The position numbers were made by a program, and so were the translations under genes. From positions 504,994 through 568,993 of the forward strand of contig NZ_JABEKT010000003.1 in the NCBI RefSeq assembly GCF_013283195.1: a stretch of DNA of 64,000 nt, given 5' to 3'. Source of the stretch: Ensifer adhaerens. GTDB lineage: Bacteria; Pseudomonadota; Alphaproteobacteria; Rhizobiales; Rhizobiaceae. Below are positions 60,641 to 64,000 of this stretch, piece by piece. The stretch's first letter is position 1; each line of letters starts with the position of its first letter. The notes beneath the pieces were generated by a model, which saw nothing but the letters and a program-made list of their open reading frames with translations, was not told where the DNA came from and made no database searches.

Positions 60641-62767
60641 ATGGCAAAAACAACGTCGAAGACCAACTCTAACACTGCAAAGATTCATGATCAGAGCCTC
60701 CATATTGGGAAAGGCGGCGAGCTCCATCAGTTTGCTGAGGACGGATTTTCGACCCTGACGACTGCGCAGGGTGCGCCGGTTGCCGATGACCAGAATACCT
60801 TGCGCGTTGGGCCCCGGGGTCCTGCACTTATCGAGGACTTTCATTTTCGCGAGAAGATCTTCCATTTCGATCATGAACGGATTCCGGAACGCGTGGTTCA
60901 CGCACGCGGCTACGGCGCGCATGGATTCTTCGAAACGTATGAGTCTCTGGCCGCCTATACACGCGCCGATATTTTTCAGCGCCCGGGCGAGAAGACGCCT
61001 GCGTTCGTCCGATTTTCGACAGTAGCCGGTAGTAAGGGTTCTTTTGACCTCGCGCGCGACGTACGCGGTTTCGCGGTAAAAATGTATACGAAGGAAGGAA
61101 ATTGGGATCTGGTCGGAAACAACATTCCCGTCTTCTTCATCCAGGATGCCATCAAGTTTCCTGACATCGTCCATTCCGTCAAGCCTGAACCCGACCGGGG
61201 GTTCCCCCAGGCACAGTCAGCTCACGACAATTTCTGGGACTTCATTTCGCTGACGCCCGAGAGCATGCACATGATAATGTGGGTGATGTCGGACCGAGCG
61301 ATTCCTCGTTCTTTCCGCTTCATGGAAGGATTTGGCGTTCACACCTTCCGCTTCGTCAACGCAAAAGACCAATCTACCTTTGTCAAGTTTCACTGGAAGC
61401 CGAAACTCGGCCTGCAGTCGGTCGCTTGGAACGAGGCTGTTAAGATCAATGGCGCGGATCCTGACTTCCATCGTCGCGATTTGTGGCAATCAATCCAATC
61501 CGGCAGTTATCCGGAATGGGAACTGTGCGTCCAGCTTTTCGATCAGGACTTCGCCGACAATTTCGACTTCGACATTCTCGACCCGACGAAGATCATTCCC
61601 GAGGAGGTGCTGCCGGTCCAGGCAATCGGTCGCCTGGTGCTCGACCGCATGCCTGACAACTTCTTCGCCGAGACCGAGCAGGTCGCCTTTATGACCCAGA
61701 ACGTTCCCCCCGGCATCGACTTCAGCAATGACCCACTTCTGCAGGGTCGCAACTTCTCCTATCTCGACACGCAACTGAAACGCCTTGGAGGTCCGAATTT
61801 TACGCACCTGCCGATCAATGCTCCCAAGTGTCCCTTCGCGCATTTCCAGCAGGATGGACACATGGCCATGCACAACCCGGTCGGACGGGTCAATTACCAA
61901 CCCAATTCTCACAACGATGGCCCGCGCGAAACACCCGTGGAAGGTTATCGCCATTTTCCTGCGGAAGAACAGGGATCGAAAGTTCGGATGCGTGCGGAGA
62001 GCTTCGCCGACCACTACAGTCAGGCAAGGCAATTCTACATCAGCCAAACGCCTCCCGAGCAGCGCCACATCGCCATGGCGCTCACGTTCGAGCTCAGCAA
62101 GGTCGAGATACCTGTAATCCGAGAGCGGATGGTTTCTCATCTTCTGAACATCGACGAGACTTTGGCCACGACGGTTGCTCAGAAGCTCGGGCTAAAGGGC
62201 ATGCCGGGCCCGGCGGCAGCGGCGATACCCACCCGACAGGACCTCCAGCCGTCTCCAGCCCTCAGCATCGTTGAGCGGGGGCCGCAGCGATTCGAGGGGC
62301 GCAAGCTGGGCATTCTGGTCACCGATGGAGTCGATACCAAACTGCTGAAGGGATTGACTCAAGCGGTGCAAAACGAGAAGGCCGTTGTTGAAATCGTTGC
62401 TCCGAAGGTCGGCGGCGTCACTGCCTCTGACGGCAGCTGGGTTGAGGCGCATCACATGATCGACGGCGGGCCGTCGGTTCTGTTCGACGCTGTCGCTATC
62501 CTCTCATCCCAACAGGCGATTGACGACCTCATGAAAGAGGCAACGGCACGCGACTTTGTCACCGATGCTTTCCAGCACTGCAAGTTCATAGGCTACGATC
62601 AGTCCGCCCTTCCGCTTCTGGAAAAGGCAGGAGTTGCGGACGCATTCGACGAGGGCGTCGTGGCGCTGCCGGGTGAGGACGGACTTTCCGCGTTCGTTTC
62701 TCAGTTGGGCAAGCTGCGCGTGTGGGGCAGAGAACCTTCCATAAAGCTCGGAAAGGCCTCGTCGTAG
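60641..62767 (+). CDS. katE: Large-subunit catalase HPII
   Basis: A 708-residue clade 2 haem catalase that breaks down hydrogen peroxide. The catalytic His is in [13 protein letters not shown] (H87), the active-site Asn in [10 protein letters not shown] (about 160), and the proximal haem Tyr in [12 protein letters not shown] (about 374). The C-terminal 150 residues form a DJ-1/glutamine amidotransferase-like domain ([11 protein letters not shown] ... [11 protein letters not shown]), the hallmark of HPII enzymes. No clear ribosome site was seen. Likely transcribed with the DUF892 gene from the EcfG-type promoter at 60006. Confidence 0.95.
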   Translation: MAKTTSKTNSNTAKIHDQSLHIGKGGELHQFAEDGFSTLTTAQGAPVADDQNTLRVGPRGPALIEDFHFREKIFHFDHERIPERVVHARGYGAHGFFETYESLAAYTRADIFQRPGEKTPAFVRFSTVAGSKGSFDLARDVRGFAVKMYTKEGNWDLVGNNIPVFFIQDAIKFPDIVHSVKPEPDRGFPQAQSAHDNFWDFISLTPESMHMIMWVMSDRAIPRSFRFMEGFGVHTFRFVNAKDQSTFVKFHWKPKLGLQSVAWNEAVKINGADPDFHRRDLWQSIQSGSYPEWELCVQLFDQDFADNFDFDILDPTKIIPEEVLPVQAIGRLVLDRMPDNFFAETEQVAFMTQNVPPGIDFSNDPLLQGRNFSYLDTQLKRLGGPNFTHLPINAPKCPFAHFQQDGHMAMHNPVGRVNYQPNSHNDGPRETPVEGYRHFPAEEQGSKVRMRAESFADHYSQARQFYISQTPPEQRHIAMALTFELSKVEIPVIRERMVSHLLNIDETLATTVAQKLGLKGMPGPAAAAIPTRQDLQPSPALSIVERGPQRFEGRKLGILVTDGVDTKLLKGLTQAVQNEKAVVEIVAPKVGGVTASDGSWVEAHHMIDGGPSVLFDAVAILSSQQAIDDLMKEATARDFVTDAFQHCKFIGYDQSALPLLEKAGVADAFDEGVVALPGEDGLSAFVSQLGKLRVWGREPSIKLGKASS

Positions 62768-62785
62768 ATCGGCTCACGTGTAGAA

Positions 62786-62807
62786 GGCGCGGCGCTTGTG
62801 CCGCGCC
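62786..62807 (+). terminator. Hairpin after katE
   Basis: GGCGCGGC (62786-62793), loop of six, GCCGCGCC (62800-62807), about 20 bp after the katE stop. The following T run is poor (GTTCGTCTT), so it may act as a weak terminator. Confidence 0.55.
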
Positions 62808-63139
62808 GTTCGTCTTGAAACGGCCTTCGTCGACAGGCCGTCAAGTCTGTTAAAATCTTACCAGGATCATTTTCGCCCGCGCTGGCATTCCGGGCGCCTA
62901 CCAACTTGATCCGTCTCGTCCATGAGGCACGAGGGTGACGCGGCCAATTTTCAAAAGGGCGACAGATCCTCTCGTTTATGGCCTTGAGGCTAAGTCCAAC
63001 AGGCATCCTGGTTTCTGTAGGCAAGCGATGTTCCATTGACGCCAAGGCCGGGGCACATCGACATCCCCATGGAACATTCCCCTGTGTACCCGGTTCACCT
63101 TGCTCGAACGATAAAACGATAAGAACACCACAGGGACAA
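62808..63139. other. Intergenic region with one promoter
   Basis: About 330 bp between the katE hairpin and the next start codon. Apart from the EcfG-type site at 63071-63095 I see no gene or RNA. Confidence 0.5.
63071..63095 (+). promoter_or_regulatory. EcfG-type promoter upstream of SemiSWEET unit
   Basis: GGAAC (63071-63075), 17 bases, GTT (63093-63095). Genes downstream are the 67-codon ORF at 63140, SemiSWEET at 63343 and the sialidase-like gene. Confidence 0.6.
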
Positions 63140-63343
63140 ATGACCTTTCCTTGTTTTCGCACAGAACTCTCGTATGAGATCGTGAACTTGTCCAAGGTAC
63201 TTTTGCCTGTTCGGGCAGCCCCGGCAACGCAATCTTCGCAGGCGGCGTGCCCAAGCTATCGCAGCGACGGCGCTGAAAGCGCCATGTTTCCGGCCGGATC
63301 AACGGCTTCCGAAGACGGCGGCACTTCTGACAGGAGACCCTGA
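63140..63343 (+). CDS. Small ORF before SemiSWEET
   Basis: A 67-residue ORF (MTFPCFRTELSYEIVNLSKV ... GSTASEDGGTSDRRP) with AGGGA about 5 bases upstream. It overlaps the SemiSWEET start in a TGATG junction and lies downstream of an EcfG-type promoter. The product resembles nothing I know, so it may be a leader or chance ORF. Confidence 0.35.
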   Translation: MTFPCFRTELSYEIVNLSKVLLPVRAAPATQSSQAACPSYRSDGAESAMFPAGSTASEDGGTSDRRP

Positions 63344-63600
63344 TGGAGACTGCGCTTGTCGTTGGGTACCTTGCCTCAGTCTGCTCTGTCACGAGCTTCT
63401 TGCCGCAGGTCTGGAAGATACTTAAGACGGAGGATATGGCCGCGATCTCAACGCGCATGTACGCACTTACCGTCACGGGTTTTGCACTTTGGTCCGTGTT
63501 CGGCATCATGCGTGGGGAGTGGCCGATCATTCTGACCAACTCGTTGTGCTTTTGTCTTTCCGGTGTGATCCTGACCAAGAAGTTGCGATCGCGACGATGA
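63343..63600 (+). CDS. SemiSWEET sugar transporter
   Basis: An 85-residue protein with three transmembrane helices forming one PQ-loop triple-helix bundle: VVGYLASVCSVTSFLPQVWK (the PQ motif), DMAAISTRMYALTVTGFALW and IILTNSLCFCLSGVILTKKL. SemiSWEETs dimerise and move sugars down their gradient across the inner membrane. AGGAG precedes the ATG closely. Its stop overlaps the start of the next gene by 4 bp. Confidence 0.88.
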   Translation: METALVVGYLASVCSVTSFLPQVWKILKTEDMAAISTRMYALTVTGFALWSVFGIMRGEWPIILTNSLCFCLSGVILTKKLRSRR

Positions 63601-64000
63601 GCAGGATTGAGCATGGTCGACTTACCGTCGTCCAGCACTGCGAAGTCTATCGCCACGCAGATCAATTCGCCGGATGGCCCGCCAACTATGGCCTGTGGAT
63701 TTGGGATGAAGAAGTTGTCGTTGTCTTTGCTCAGGGCCGGTTGGGAGCACAGGGCGATATTCACGCGCGCGACCGCGCTCATGCATTCGTACCCCGACAG
63801 GCTCGTAGCTTCGACGGAGGGCTGACATGGGCGTGTGAAACCTTCAATGGACGAACGCCTGGAGGGCGGACGCTGTCGGCGGATGAGCATGTGGAAGAGG
63901 CCCTGCGCGCGCAAGGGAGCATTGATCCGGGTCAAGATTTGTCGATGTTAAGATACCCGGTGGATTTTCTCGACCCGGAAACTATCGTCTTGGCGGCGCG
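63597..64000 (+). CDS. Sialidase-like (BNR repeat) protein, N-terminal part
   Basis: An open frame from the ATG at 63597, which overlaps the SemiSWEET stop, to the end of the window without interruption (134 codons). An Asp-box motif of bacterial sialidases is visible (ARSFDGGLTW, S-x-D-x-G-x-x-W) after WDEEVVVVFAQGRLG, a typical first propeller blade. The rest of the protein lies outside the window. Coupling to SemiSWEET suggests handling of sugars or glycans; no signal peptide is obvious. Confidence 0.65.
   Translation, partial: MSRIEHGRLTVVQHCEVYRHADQFAGWPANYGLWIWDEEVVVVFAQGRLGAQGDIHARDRAHAFVPRQARSFDGGLTWACETFNGRTPGGRTLSADEHVEEALRAQGSIDPGQDLSMLRYPVDFLDPETIVLAA

Noticed and set aside
62976-63935. 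A 319-codon minus-strand ORF across SemiSWEET and the sialidase-like start
   Set aside because: Overlaps two supported plus-strand genes; composition is shadow-like.
1-64000. rRNA, tRNA, CRISPR array or riboswitch
   Set aside because: No cloverleaf, repeat-spacer array or conserved riboswitch core was recognised by eye on either strand; a dedicated search (tRNAscan, Rfam) could still find weak cases.

Overview
The window looks like accessory DNA, most likely a large conjugative plasmid or integrated plasmid segment, from a rhizobial alphaproteobacterium (Rhizobiaceae or Phyllobacteriaceae such as Rhizobium, Agrobacterium, Ensifer or Mesorhizobium). The evidence is a Ti-type DNA-transfer block (traA-traF-traB-traH facing away from traC-traD-traG, with an oriT between them), typical rhizobial plasmid backbone families (DUF736, ArdC, ParB-like, DUF1419, DUF3991/toprim, a giant methylase-helicase), small Rhizobiales families (DUF982, DUF2934), and many promoters of the GGAAC-N17-GTT form used by the alphaproteobacterial general-stress sigma factor EcfG. 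No rRNA, tRNA, CRISPR array, rep or trb genes were seen.

Layout. 0.1-8.4 kb: SDR dehydrogenase, a 24-residue membrane peptide, PTS EIIA, trehalose-phosphatase, a single-domain response regulator, a frameshifted AI-2E-type permease, and a DNA-processing group (EEP nuclease, 3-methyladenine glycosylase, DUF763). 8.5-16.4 kb: a PQQ-type dehydrogenase divergent from a five-gene caa3-type oxidase operon (subunit II with fused cytochrome c, subunit I-III fusion, small membrane protein, CtaG, tri-haem cytochrome c). 16.4-21.5 kb: small stress genes (YflT-like, PepSY, DUF2934, two CBS proteins, an HD-domain protein, DUF982 and a sigma-region-2-only mini-protein). 21.7-23.9 kb: LacI regulator and a ROK-like protein with its lobes in swapped order. 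23.9-24.6 kb: a decayed toxin-antitoxin pair. 24.6-33 kb: conjugation genes and oriT. 33-49 kb: plasmid backbone with ArdC and a DarB-like methylase-helicase, both candidate anti-restriction functions. 50-56 kb: a secreted protein, a hicB remnant, a GGDEF-EAL protein, an IS66 remnant and a broken LysR gene. 56-62.8 kb: exonuclease III, tandem Ku genes, a second sigma-region-2-only mini-protein, a DUF892 ferritin-like protein and a large-subunit catalase. 63-64 kb: SemiSWEET and the start of a sialidase-like protein that runs off the window.

How it fits together. Fifteen sites matching the EcfG promoter pattern lie 26-105 bp upstream of start codons, all outside the conjugation/backbone block (24.6-49 kb). 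They sit in front of Ku, DUF892 (probably with katE), the oxidase operon, both CBS operons and both mini-sigma genes. The window therefore reads as a general-stress, DNA-repair and respiration cargo flanking a conjugative backbone. EcfG, PhyR, NepR and LigD are not in the window and would have to be encoded elsewhere.

All homology statements come from reading translated sequence and remembered family motifs; no database search was run.
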